Shown: piece after piece, positions 1-8,411 of the stretch
Position numbering within the stretch: position 1 is the stretch's first letter
Layout of the letters: the number at the start of each line of letters is the position of its first letter
NCBI GenBank assembly: GCA_025349905.2
Contig: MU624651.1
Location: 1 to 35,098, forward strand
Length of the DNA stretch: 35,098 nucleotides
Direction of reading: 5' to 3'
From: Blastocladiella britannica
Lineage: Eukaryota > Blastocladiomycota > Blastocladiomycetes > Blastocladiales > Blastocladiaceae
The notes under the pieces: generated by a model
Databases searched by the model: none
What the model saw: only the letters and a program-made list of their open reading frames with translations
Told to the model about the DNA's origin: nothing
Translations under genes and position numbers: made by a program

Positions 1-60
1 GTCTCACGTTACAGTGCATGATGCTGCTGATCAAAGCATAGATTGTTGGGACAGAACCGT

Positions 61-142
61 GCTTGTGTGGTGGAGTGGTCTAACACGTGCGACTCAAGTT
101 CGCATCTCTTCGGAGGCGCAGGTTCGAACCCTGCCGCAAGCA
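61..142 (+). tRNA. tRNA-Leu (anticodon CAA), no intron
   Basis: A class II (long variable arm) tRNA. The acceptor stem pairs GCTTGTG (61-67) with CGCAAGC (135-141), with discriminator A at 142. The anticodon stem is TGCGA/TCGCA (88-92 and 100-104), and its seven-base loop is CTCAAGT, giving anticodon CAA at 95-97. The extra arm is a short hairpin with loop TTCG. The T arm is GCAGG-TTCGAAC-CCTGC. CAA reads the leucine codon UUG. CCA is not encoded, as usual for eukaryotes. The anticodon loop is uninterrupted, although nuclear tRNA-Leu(CAA) genes in many eukaryotes carry an intron there. The D-arm is the least certain part of the fold; identity is otherwise clear. Confidence 0.93.
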
Positions 143-147
143 TTTTT
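143..147 (+). terminator. RNA polymerase III terminator of the tRNA gene
   Basis: A run of five T residues directly follows the discriminator base of the tRNA, which is the standard Pol III stop. Confidence 0.8.
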
Positions 148-926
148 GGAGTTTATTTTCTCTTCATTTTGCTCGAACTCACTCCTCGTTTCCGACCTTT
201 TTTTTCTCGTTTGCAACTATCGTACTGATTGAAGTATTTAATTTAGGCAAATTGGGGTTCGCCGTTCTTTCCAGCCCTCTTTCATCGTTGAAACTCATGT
301 TGGTGGTTAAACTTGAAGTCCTGCTTGTATTCCTGCTGCACATTTAAAAAAACTATGCGTAAGCGACATGAATTCTGTTAAGCGGAGCATTCAGCTCGCA
401 TGATTGCTCAAGGGACCAAATTTTTAAGTGAAATCAATGGTAGGAATATGGCCTAGGACCACCCATACCGAACAGAATTGCTCTTGGGATTGTAAACAGG
501 GCCTGATTGCTGCCTCCTTCATAGTGGAAAGTCTCGGGAACGACTTGCCCCCTTGTCTTGCAGGTCCTCTACACCCCTCACGATCACCTGCAAGCAAACA
601 ACAGCGCATTCATGCAGAAAGAGCTTGACGACTTGCTCGAGCTGACTTCCAACAAACTGGCGGCTTTAGACAGAACAGTCCCTTCAAATCACGTCGCCAA
701 TTGGTTAGATTTGCTTTACTATTGATGGTTCAGGTCTGATGATGTTTTGGAGTTGTTTTGTGCAACAAGGAAATTTTTTTTTACTCTGGCGAGTTCATGA
801 ACATCGCATGGCATTGCATCAACGAGCAACCACGCAGTCACCAGCACCATTGGGAGTTTACAGGTGTTTTTTTTTCTCATTGACATGTTGCCAGAAAATA
901 CATATATTGCCCTTAAGACTTAGTTT
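148..926. other. Intergenic region without a supported gene
   Basis: This stretch has lower GC and no ORF with the strong G/C third-position bias of its neighbours. One piece looks faintly exon-like. After a TTGCAG acceptor-like sequence near 563, the plus strand stays open to a TGA at 723-725 and would encode a short acidic, leucine-rich peptide (ELDDLLEL, then SNHVANWLDLLYY). I could not join it to other exons in frame. A second short open piece (about 782-860) lies in another frame beyond a T run. These may be decayed coding sequence, or chance. Confidence 0.35.
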
Positions 927-3900
927 TCACTGCTCTTGCAGCGCCCTGAGACGGGCGCGGAACGTTGCCAGCTTGCGCTCATTTCGCTCGCGCACTGCAG
1001 GTGGGACGGACACCTCATAGCTAGGATCGGCTGCCATTTGCTCCAACCGCTCAATGTCACCCAAGAGTCGCTGGACCTGTTTCTCCACAGCAGCGCGGTT
1101 TGCACCACCCTGCTTCCCGTCTTTGCCAGGATCCAGCGGCGGCATATGAACGACAAGACCAGTCTGGATCACGACTTTGGTCCCCGCATCGACATCAGAT
1201 GGCAACTGTGAAACGACCTGCAAAACAGTGCCCTTGGGAAGCCGAGAGAGCTGCACAATGGTCCCCGCCACTTGCTGCAGTGCCACGCGTGTTCCATCGT
1301 GCGCGCATTCCAGCGTCCATGGCTTGCCGGGCAAGAAAGCGGCCCGAGGCGCCTTGCGCAATGCGGCCACAACCGCCCACAACTCGTCAAAGGTATTGAC
1401 CACAGCAACGGTGTCCTGCGAGCCGCCCTGCTGCTGCGGCTGCGGAAGCTGTGCCACCGACATCAGCTGCGCGGCGCGGTCCATGTCGCCATCGGCCAAA
1501 AATCGGAGCGCGAGCTCGCTTGTGATATGGGGCATGGCCGGGTACAACATCACCAAAGCCGCGTGCAGGGCCGTGGCCGCGGTAGCTGGCTGCCACGTCA
1601 ATGGGCCCGGAGGGAGGCGCTTGACGTACTCGATGTACTTGTCAGAGACGTCGTCCAGCAGGAACGCCATGCTGACCTGTACCGAGCGGCCAGGGGTGCC
1701 AGCCGCGTATCCCGCCGACCAGTCACGTAATGCAGCAGAGAGGCGTGCCAAGAGCCATGTATCGGCTATGGAAGTCGAGGCGGCGGCGTCCGTGTTGGGC
1801 TCAGGTGGGGCATCAGCAGGCAGCGTCGATGGAGAAATGTGCATGCTCATGAACTTGGCAACGTTGGTCAACTTGTTGGCGAAATGGTGGTTGGTCACGA
1901 CTTTGGTGACATCCAGGTTAATTTGGCGAGACTAATGAATGAGTATGTGAGTGCCAGGTAATGTAAAACGAAAACGAAGAATGGAAATCGCACAGAAGAA
2001 TGCTCAAGCAGAGTCAACCGCAGGGCATCAGCGCCACATGCAGGGAGGCCGTTGGGAAACTGTTTCTTGAGCAGCGCGGCAGACCTATAGGATAAAAAAG
2101 TTGAGCCATGAGGATCGAATCCAAAAATAAAGTAAATGGACGCACCGATCGACTTCCTGTGCGGGTAAATTTCCAGTGGCGAGGTCGGAGAGCATGTCCT
2201 CCAGCGAGCGGCCATGGATGACATGAAGGGGATCGATCACATTGCCCAGCGACTTGGACATTTTCCGCCCTTGTGCATCTCGAACCATCCCATGAAGCAA
2301 GACCGTCTTGAATGGGACTTGATCCGTCAGGGCCGTGCACAACATGAGCATTCGCGCCACCCAGAAAAAGAGAATGTCGCTGCCGGTTTCGATCATGGAG
2401 GTTGGGTAATTGACCTATTTGATATCTCGCATTGAGCCACCATCATCAAAATGTGGTAGTAAATAGAAACCATACCAAGTCGCGCGGGTGGGCAAGGTCA
2501 ACGTTCGGGTTCGTCGCGGACAGTGGGAGAAGGGCGCTGGAGAACCACGTATCAAGGACATCCTCGTCTTGGATCCATTCTTTCCCCGGCGACGCGGCCG
2601 CCACCACCCAGCTATCAGCATCAGTCTGGGAGCTCTCCGAGTCCACCTTCTTGTACGCGGGGATTCGATGGCCCCACCAAAGTTGGCGCGAGACGCACCA
2701 ATCATGCATACCATCGAGCCAGATGCGCAACTCGCGCTCGTGCCCCTCCGAGTCCCCATGCGTGCCCTTCACCACCACCTCTCCACGGTCCAGGCGCGTT
2801 CGAACAAGATCAGCCAGGGGTTGCGCACGCACAAACCATTGGGGCACGAAGCGGGGCTCCACAATATCCCCCGAGCGCGAGCAAAACCCAAGTCGCATGG
2901 CGTGCGGCTGCGTTCCGCGATAGAGACCTTGTGCCGTGAGTGCAGCAATCACATGGGCACGGGCAGTCCACCGAACCGCACCAACCAGGTCAGGCACACC
3001 ACATGAGCTCAGGAGGCGGCCATTCACATCCAGCAAATCAATCGACGGGAGGGCGTGGCGTTGGCCCATGGCATGGTCGTCCGGGTCGTGCGCGGGCGTA
3101 ATTTTCACTGCACCCGTCCCCAGCTCTGGGTCAACGTATTCATCGGCGATGATGGGGATCCGGCGGCCAGGAATGAGTGGGTGGAGAAGCGTTTGCCCAA
3201 CCAGGTGCGCGTAGCGAGCGTCAGCAGGGTGCACAGCCACCGCCGTGTCGCCCAACATGGTTTCAATGCGCGTGGTTGCGACCGAGATGCAGCGACCAGA
3301 ATCGTCGGCGAGCGGGTAGTCGAACGTGTGCATGACGCCAGCAGTAATAGTCGTCTTTGAAGATCCAACAGGTACAGTAATCTCGGTAGGCCCATCCAAG
3401 GTGCGATAATCGACCTCCATGTCGGAAATGGCGGTGGCCAATGTGGGACACCAGTGGACCATACGTGTTGCGCGGTAAACAAGCCCGCGCTGGTGGAGCG
3501 CAACAAACGCGTCGCGCACGACCCGCGATCGCGCGTCGTCCAGGGTAAAGTATTCGTCGGGCCATGACAAGGAAGCGCCGAGCGACGTGAGCTGCGAGGA
3601 AATGTGGCCGCAATGTTGGTTCTTCCAGTCCCAGACGTGTTGGAGGAATGCGTCACGGCCGAGGTCGTGTCGCGAGGGCTATATATGTGTGAGTGTGAGT
3701 ATTCTGTGCCGATTCTTGGCAAGCAAGAAAGGGCAGACCTTGCCTTGCTTGGCGAGCTGGCGCTCCACCACCGACTGAGTAGCGATTCCAGCGTGATCAG
3801 TTCCAGGGATCCAGCGCACAGAGCGACCATGGAGCGCGTGCCACCGGACCAGCGAGTCTTGAATGGCGACGGTGAGAGCGTGGCCGCAGTGCAAGTTGCC

Positions 3901-4240
3901 CGTCACATTGGGCGGCGGGAGAATCATCACAAAGTCTTGGCTCTGATTGGATGCAGACGCGTCGCGTGGAGGAGCATTGGCCCAGTGCGATTGCCAAGCG
4001 GTCTCGACGGCGGCCTGGTGGTTCCCGAAGCGTTGGTGTGAGATTTTATACTTGCTCGGTATACAACGTGGATAATCGAACCGCATTGTATTGGAAATCG
4101 ACGGCCGCGGCGGCGGGAGTGGGCATAGCTCGAGATAGAGCGCGTCGAAATGGCGCGAGCACATTGTACCGGCGGAGAATCGCGACCAAGGCCAAGGGCC
4201 GTTGACCTGCTCGCGTTCTGTTTGTTACTGTCGCCAGCAT
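927..4240 (-). CDS. VAS1: Valyl-tRNA synthetase (cytosolic/mitochondrial), 6 exons
   Basis: Class I synthetase that attaches valine to tRNA-Val. Proposed exons, from the 5' end: 4240-4052, 4014-3739, 3678-2476, 2414-2146, 2084-1994, 1931-927, giving 1010 residues. The HIGH signature is in [15 protein letters not shown] (about residues 95-109). [10 protein letters not shown] follows it, then the editing (CP1) domain. The KMSKS loop is intact near residue 607. The anticodon-binding domain is in the last exon, and the protein ends in a charged coiled coil ([13 protein letters not shown]), as in other ValRS. The first exon ([13 protein letters not shown]...) is rich in Arg/Ala with almost no acid, so it looks like a mitochondrial presequence. 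It joins the body only if a 37-nt intron (4051-4015) is removed. A second ATG at 4164 reads straight through that segment in the body frame (997 residues, no presequence). The other introns are 60-62 nt. Product identity is certain; the N-terminus is not settled. Confidence 0.92.
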
Positions 4241-4435
4241 TGTAAAAAAAATTCTTGAATTTTTTTCTTCACAACCAATCCGGAAATCCAAGGAAATGGG
4301 AAGAGCTGAAACAACGTGATCTTGATCCTGTACAACAGCTGTATAGGTTTGCCAAAAGGAAAGACGAATCGAGAGTGGGAGAGGAGAGACGAAGGAGAAG
4401 AAAAAAGAGGAAAAGCTATACCCCCACCACAGCCG

Positions 4436-5400
4436 TCACTGGCGCAGAGGCCTCGGCCGCCTCGGCCGCCTCCGCCAAACGAAACCAAACGAAACCAACA
4501 GCGCCGACGGCTCCCTCTCACACAAGGCCGCCCCGCACATGTCCCAGAGTTGGTCCCGCGCGGCAGCCGTCCCGGACGAACACGTATCGTCCGCCACCGC
4601 CCGCTCCATCCGCGAAGCCCACCAGCGAGGGAAGAAACGGCACCACTCCATGTCCGCCTCGGTCTCGTGCCTGCGAACATTGAGCGGCCGCTCGCCCTCC
4701 TCGCACTCATCGACCAAGGCCGCCCACTGCTTGCGATGGTGGTCCCGGAAAACGCTGAGCGCGTCGAGAAGGCCCTTGATCGCCTTCTTGATTGCGAGTC
4801 GCCCGTGATCACGATCACGCCCGCCCGCTCGCATGGCGTGCGGCACTCTGGCGCAAGGCTCCGCACAAACTTCTCCTGGGATTGCTTCCGCTGCACCTCG
4901 TTCCGACGCTTGATGCGTGCTTGGATGGGAACGAGGTAGAAGTTGCGCAGAGCCATGGCGTGGCCCCACCGGTACTTGAACAGGCGCACCACCGCGTCCA
5001 TTGTTGGAACCTGGAGCGACGGCATGCGGGCGTTGATGGCCTTGATCTCGGGCGACCTGGCCTCCAACGCCTTGCGCTTGGCGTTCGCGATGTTGTCGCC
5101 GCACCCGTGGATGTACTCGTTGCGGGAGAGCGCCCGGTCCATCGACGCGCCATCGGTCTCCACGATCGCCAGCGACTGCACCTTGGTCGCACCCGGATCC
5201 GACCCGATCAGCTTCCTGAAGCTGTGGCCGCTAATCTCGTGGTACATCGTGTTGGTGTCCTTGCGGTACGCGTCAATTTTGATGTTGCCGGTGGTGGTCT
5301 CGTCGGTGGTGGTCTCGTCGGTGGTGGTCGTGGTGGCCGAGTTGGTGGCGGTGGACAGGGCGAGCGGAGCCGCGTCGACGTTCAGACCACGAGCGGACAT
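4436..5400 (-). pseudogene. Fanzor-like (eukaryotic TnpB-family) RuvC nuclease remnant, frameshifted
   Basis: The frame opening at ATG 5400 has a Thr-rich start and then, in order: IGSDPG (Asp codon 5197-5199, candidate RuvC-I acid); ALSRNEYIHGCG; SPEIKAINARMPSLQV; KYRWGHAMALRNFY; and a basic helix ending in VIVITGDSQ. This order (DPG, LS..EY, MPS, FY, basic helix, GD) is what I know from fungal Fanzor proteins. Near 4785-4803 the coding frame shifts by one base and continues with AIKGLLDAL and ALVDE (Glu codon 4706-4708, candidate RuvC-II acid), then ARDQLWDMC (Asp codon 4553-4555, possible RuvC-III), stopping at 4436. Both frames have strong G/C third positions, so the shift is recent or a sequencing error. 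The N-terminal wedge/recognition part is missing, and the TS-x-x-C zinc finger expected after VDE is not seen. Family call about 65% sure; status as a broken copy is likely. Confidence 0.6.
5291..5330. repeat. 15-bp tandem repeat inside the Fanzor-like frame
   Basis: The unit GTGGTGGTCTCGTCG occurs twice in a row (5291-5305, 5306-5320), followed by a partial third copy. On the minus strand it encodes a Thr-Thr-Asp-Glu-Thr repeat in the low-complexity leader. Confidence 0.8.
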
Positions 5401-5432
5401 GGTGGCGGTGGTGGCGGTGGATGCCGTCGTGG

Positions 5433-5642
5433 TCACAGGCACGCAAGGCTTCGGCGCAGCCCGCTGTACCCGAACGCGCGCTCCGCAATCGCCGCCATGC
5501 GCTCCTCGTCGGTGCCGTTGAACATGCCGTAGCTGGCAGCGACGCGGATCGCATCATCGTCAGAGTTGGGCGTGCCGGGCAACTTGCCATCGACAATTTT
5601 CAGGTACGGGGTGGTGTCGGGGGTGGGAGCGGTGGTGGCCAT
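5433..5642 (-). CDS. Short unknown ORF upstream of the Fanzor-like remnant
   Basis: An ATG at 5642 opens 69 codons beginning MATTAPTPDTTPYLKIVDG and containing a charged stretch (NGTDEERMAAIAERAFGYS). Third positions are G/C-rich, so it looks translated. It ends at a stop just before the Thr-rich leader of the Fanzor-like frame and is offset from it by one frame. It may therefore be the true 5' end of that element separated by a second frameshift or a missed intron, or an independent small gene. No family recognised. Confidence 0.35.
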   Translation of the reverse strand: MATTAPTPDTTPYLKIVDGKLPGTPNSDDDAIRVAASYGMFNGTDEERMAAIAERAFGYSGLRRSLACL

Positions 5643-5955
5643 GGTCAAATTTGTCTGGCTTATGAAATCACACTCACCCCAATTCAAAGTCCTGTCTTGC
5701 GAACGAGCATATGGCTAACATGTTTATTTCTTTTGTATAGGTCTCTTTTTGGTATGCGATCAAGTTTGAGCAGGATTAGAATGCGATCGAACGTTTGTAT
5801 TTGGGCAAAAGCGAATAAAGAAAGTTTACATATGATTTTTTGGGAATGGGAATAGGAATTGGACTCATATTCGGCTGGATTTTGGAGCCCAAAATCCGTT
5901 GGAAGTGTTTTATAAGTCCATTGGAAAAGGTGGTCAAGTCTGATTCCTGAGGAAA
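5643..5955. other. Intergenic region, divergent promoters
   Basis: AT-rich spacer between the minus-strand ORF at 5642 and the plus-strand start proposed at 5956. No ORF with the local coding bias, no tRNA and no clear repeat were seen. It presumably carries the two divergent promoters. Confidence 0.5.
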
Positions 5956-7171
5956 ATGGAGAAAAAAAACCAAAGGTATCATAGCAGCGTCAACGGCTTA
6001 GCCAGGCAACAATCCAGCGGAAAAAAGTGGGATTTTTATTGCGAAATCGTGCTTAGGCTAAAGTTTGGCGGATTCTGGGTCTCTCCCCAGCCGTGGAGAG
6101 CACGACGAGATACACTACTGTAAAAAAAAAACACCGACAGCATTGCCTCCATCACCACCACGCCCGCCGTTGGCTCGATCGGCATCTGTACCTACTGCCG
6201 CCGGCGTCCCGCACCGATCAGCACCTTTCTCCCGGGGCGGTGGCGAGGCCGCGACCACCACCGATCTGCGCACGCGCAACGCCGAGCTCGTGCACCACAA
6301 CACGGTCCTGGCCCTGCGACTGCGCGACACGCGTCTCAAACTGGCCGATCTCCGCGCCGCTCTATACGCTGCCGACGTCGGGTGCGCTTCTGCCACCACG
6401 CGAGCCGACATGACCGACCAGCTTCTTGCCGAAGAGCGGCGTCTGCGGCAAGAGGCCGAGTCTGATGCTGCCAATGCGCGCACTCAGTTATCACAGGCAG
6501 CGGTTCGTTCGTTCGCTCTTTATATCTTTTTCTTCAGAGATTCGAGACCCACCTCTGAGACCTCGAAAAAAAAACATAGGCCATTGCAGTCAAGACCCGC
6601 GACATTTTCCAGAACCTGGTCTCCCACCTGCGAGACATGGCCGATAGCTTGGATCACAATGTGCTGGCGGTGTGGACCGACGTGGCTGCTTCGCTGGCTC
6701 CCCCGGTCGAATCTTTTTCTGCTGATCCGCACACAATGATCCCCGATCCGCCGCCGCCGCCGGCACAGGGACTTCCACCGTACGTCAAACCTCCATCTGG
6801 TCCTTTTCGTGTTGAGCATTGAACATTTTGGTCATAGATCCTTTGTTCGCGCATCACACAAGCAGGCGCCGTCGCTGGCACGCGCCGCCTCGGGTCGGAT
6901 CCCACCAGCTATTTTGGAAGTGCCTACGCCCTCGCCGGAGCCAAGGCTCGATCGATTTGTTTCTGCCGCCACGAACATCCCATGGCAGCAACATGCGTAC
7001 GAGCAAGATGAGAATGGTCATCAAGTACGTGAGGTGGAGGTTCCACGAGGTGAACCATCGATGACTGCCAGTGAAGGGAGCATGTTTGATCCGCCCGATC
7101 TCGGCGCCGTCGGAAGCGGTGGAGACCATAATGTTGCCCGGCGGTACGGCAAGAGCCGCTGGCGTCGCTGA
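5956..7171 (+). CDS. Coiled-coil protein of unknown function, 4 exons
   Basis: Proposed exons 5956-5975, 6091-6502, 6580-6779 and 6838-7171 (introns 115, 77 and 58 nt) join in frame to 321 residues. The long second ORF has no ATG of its own. The tiny first exon (MEKKNQ) is the nearest upstream ATG that splices into frame, so the start is the weakest part. The order is: a Pro-rich basic N-terminus; a heptad-rich coiled coil (LRTRNAELVHHNTVLALRLR and onward to about residue 145); a second helical part (FQNLVSHLRDMADSLDHNVL); a Pro-rich linker; and a tail ending RRYGKSRWRR. An N-terminal coiled coil plus a basic C-terminus recalls shugoshin-type kinetochore proteins, but the diagnostic C-terminal SGO motif is absent, so no name is given. 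Confidence 0.6.
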
Positions 7172-7205
7172 AAACGCAAGTGCAAAGTCAAAATAGGGTT
7201 TCATT

Positions 7206-8092
7206 TTATCGCTTGCGAGAGGCACCACCGGACGACGACCTGGTGGTACTGCCGCCACCATCGACCCGGGTGAGATCCACGCCGCGCTGGCCCATCTTCT
7301 TGGCGTAGGCAGCGGTCATGAGCGCCGTTGTTTGAGTTGGCTTTCCACTGCCAAGGGGACCGTTCCCAGAAACGCGCTTCCCGGCCCGTGCGCCGCCCTT
7401 GGCCGGCTGTACCACAAGAATTTTGGATGCAGCGGTCACGTCCGCACCACCACCGCTACCGTTCCGGCCCTTTTTTGTTGTTGCTGCTGCTACTGGCGTC
7501 GTTGCTGACCCAGCACCAGTCACCTTCGTCATCGAGCGTGGACCACGGCCCCCAACAGCGACAGCAGTACTCGGGACCACGGGCGCAGAGGATGCAGGGG
7601 GAGCTGTTGCGCCAAGGCGGGAGCTCAGTCTCTGGAACAGCGACGATCCAAAGCCCGTAGAGGGCCGTCCGTTCGATGAAGCCAAGGCGGCGGCGCGATC
7701 AGCAAGGGCCGGGCGAACGCGCTCTGCGATCCAATTGACGTCGCGTGGGTCGAATGCGCTGGCGCCGAGTCGTTTACTTGATTGATATTGCATGAATTCG
7801 CATCGAATATATAAGCATAATATGCAATGACTACGCACACCAGGAACGCCAGCTCGGCAAACCCGTGCAGCCATGCGACCACGTCGGTGTCGGTGTAGCG
7901 CACGGCGGCCGCGGGCGGGTTCTGGGCGTTGCGCAGCTCGGTCTCGAATAGCTCGATCAAGTGGTCGACGGCAAGGGCGGGCGAGGCCAGGTCGGCGAAC
8001 GAGCGGGTGGCCAGGTCGGTGGCGATGCGCTGGTACAGGATCAGGGTTTGCTGTTGCTGCGGTTGCTGCTGTTGCGCTTGAGTGGCCATCAT
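7206..8092 (-). CDS. Conserved-looking unknown protein, 2 exons
   Basis: Exons 8092-7839 and 7776-7206, separated by a 62-nt intron (GTGCGT...AAG), give 274 residues. After a Gln-rich start comes a compact, probably all-helical domain of about 100 residues (LYQRIATDLATRSFADLAS; VDHLIELFETEL; DTDVVAWLHGFAELAFLV; then DPRDVNWIAERVRPAL across the splice junction). The remaining C-terminal half is low-complexity Ala/Ser/Gly/Thr with scattered Lys-Arg and looks disordered. No transmembrane segment or signal peptide is visible. I do not recognise the family. The start is taken at the first of two adjacent ATG codons. It is transcribed divergently from the PacC gene, 160 bp away. Confidence 0.65.
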
Positions 8093-8252
8093 TTATTCTC
8101 TTTTAAGGCGGGACCTGGGAAAGAGAAGAAAATTAATTTTGACATTGACTTCCAATCCGAACGCCGCCCGACTCCTCTTCGAAAAAAAAAAAAAAGGAAA
8201 AACTCTTGGCACGCTGCCAAGAATCGCGAAACAAAATAATCAAAAAGAAAAT
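8093..8252. promoter_or_regulatory. Bidirectional promoter between the unknown gene and PacC/Rim101
   Basis: A 160-bp divergent spacer with an A13 tract near 8182-8194 and the PacC-type inverted repeat described separately. It must hold both transcription starts. Confidence 0.6.
8204..8222. promoter_or_regulatory. Perfect inverted repeat of two PacC/Rim101 sites
   Basis: TCTTGGCACGCTGCCAAGA reads as CTTGGC (reverse of GCCAAG) at 8205-8210, a 5-bp spacer, and GCCAAG at 8216-8221, with matching outer T/A. The core GCCARG is the established DNA target of PacC zinc fingers. It ends 30 bp before the PacC start codon, suggesting autoregulation. A third GCCAAG lies in PacC intron 1 at 8725-8730. 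Confidence 0.6.
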
Positions 8253-8379
8253 ATGCACGCGGCGGCTCCTTCCTCGCTCGCCACCGGCAATCCAGCGACC
8301 GTGTTACTCCGTCGTCCTCTGCCACCGACCCCACTAGTCGACTCATCCATGACCTCAACAACATATCAGCAGCAATATC

Positions 8380-8411
<32 letters not shown>

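Noticed and set aside
428..628. Plus-strand ORF in the first intergenic region
   Set aside because: No coding bias and no family; the opposite strand is open at the same place, which is typical of chance.
739..1020. Plus-strand ORF running into the end of valyl-tRNA synthetase
   Set aside because: Its second half is antisense to the conserved C-terminal coiled coil of the synthetase; the first half has no bias.
1177..1935. 252-codon plus-strand ORF opposite valyl-tRNA synthetase exon 6
   Set aside because: Antisense shadow of the conserved anticodon-binding domain; Cys/Ser/Ala-rich without a recognisable fold.
4792..5532. 246-codon plus-strand ORF opposite the Fanzor-like remnant
   Set aside because: The minus frames carry the ordered RuvC-like motifs and better codon bias; the plus frame is Val/Gly/Arg-rich and anonymous.
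5956..7171. Shugoshin identity for the coiled-coil gene
   Set aside because: The N-terminal coiled coil (NAELVHHN-type) and basic end are suggestive, but the C-terminal SGO motif is not found, so the name would be a guess.
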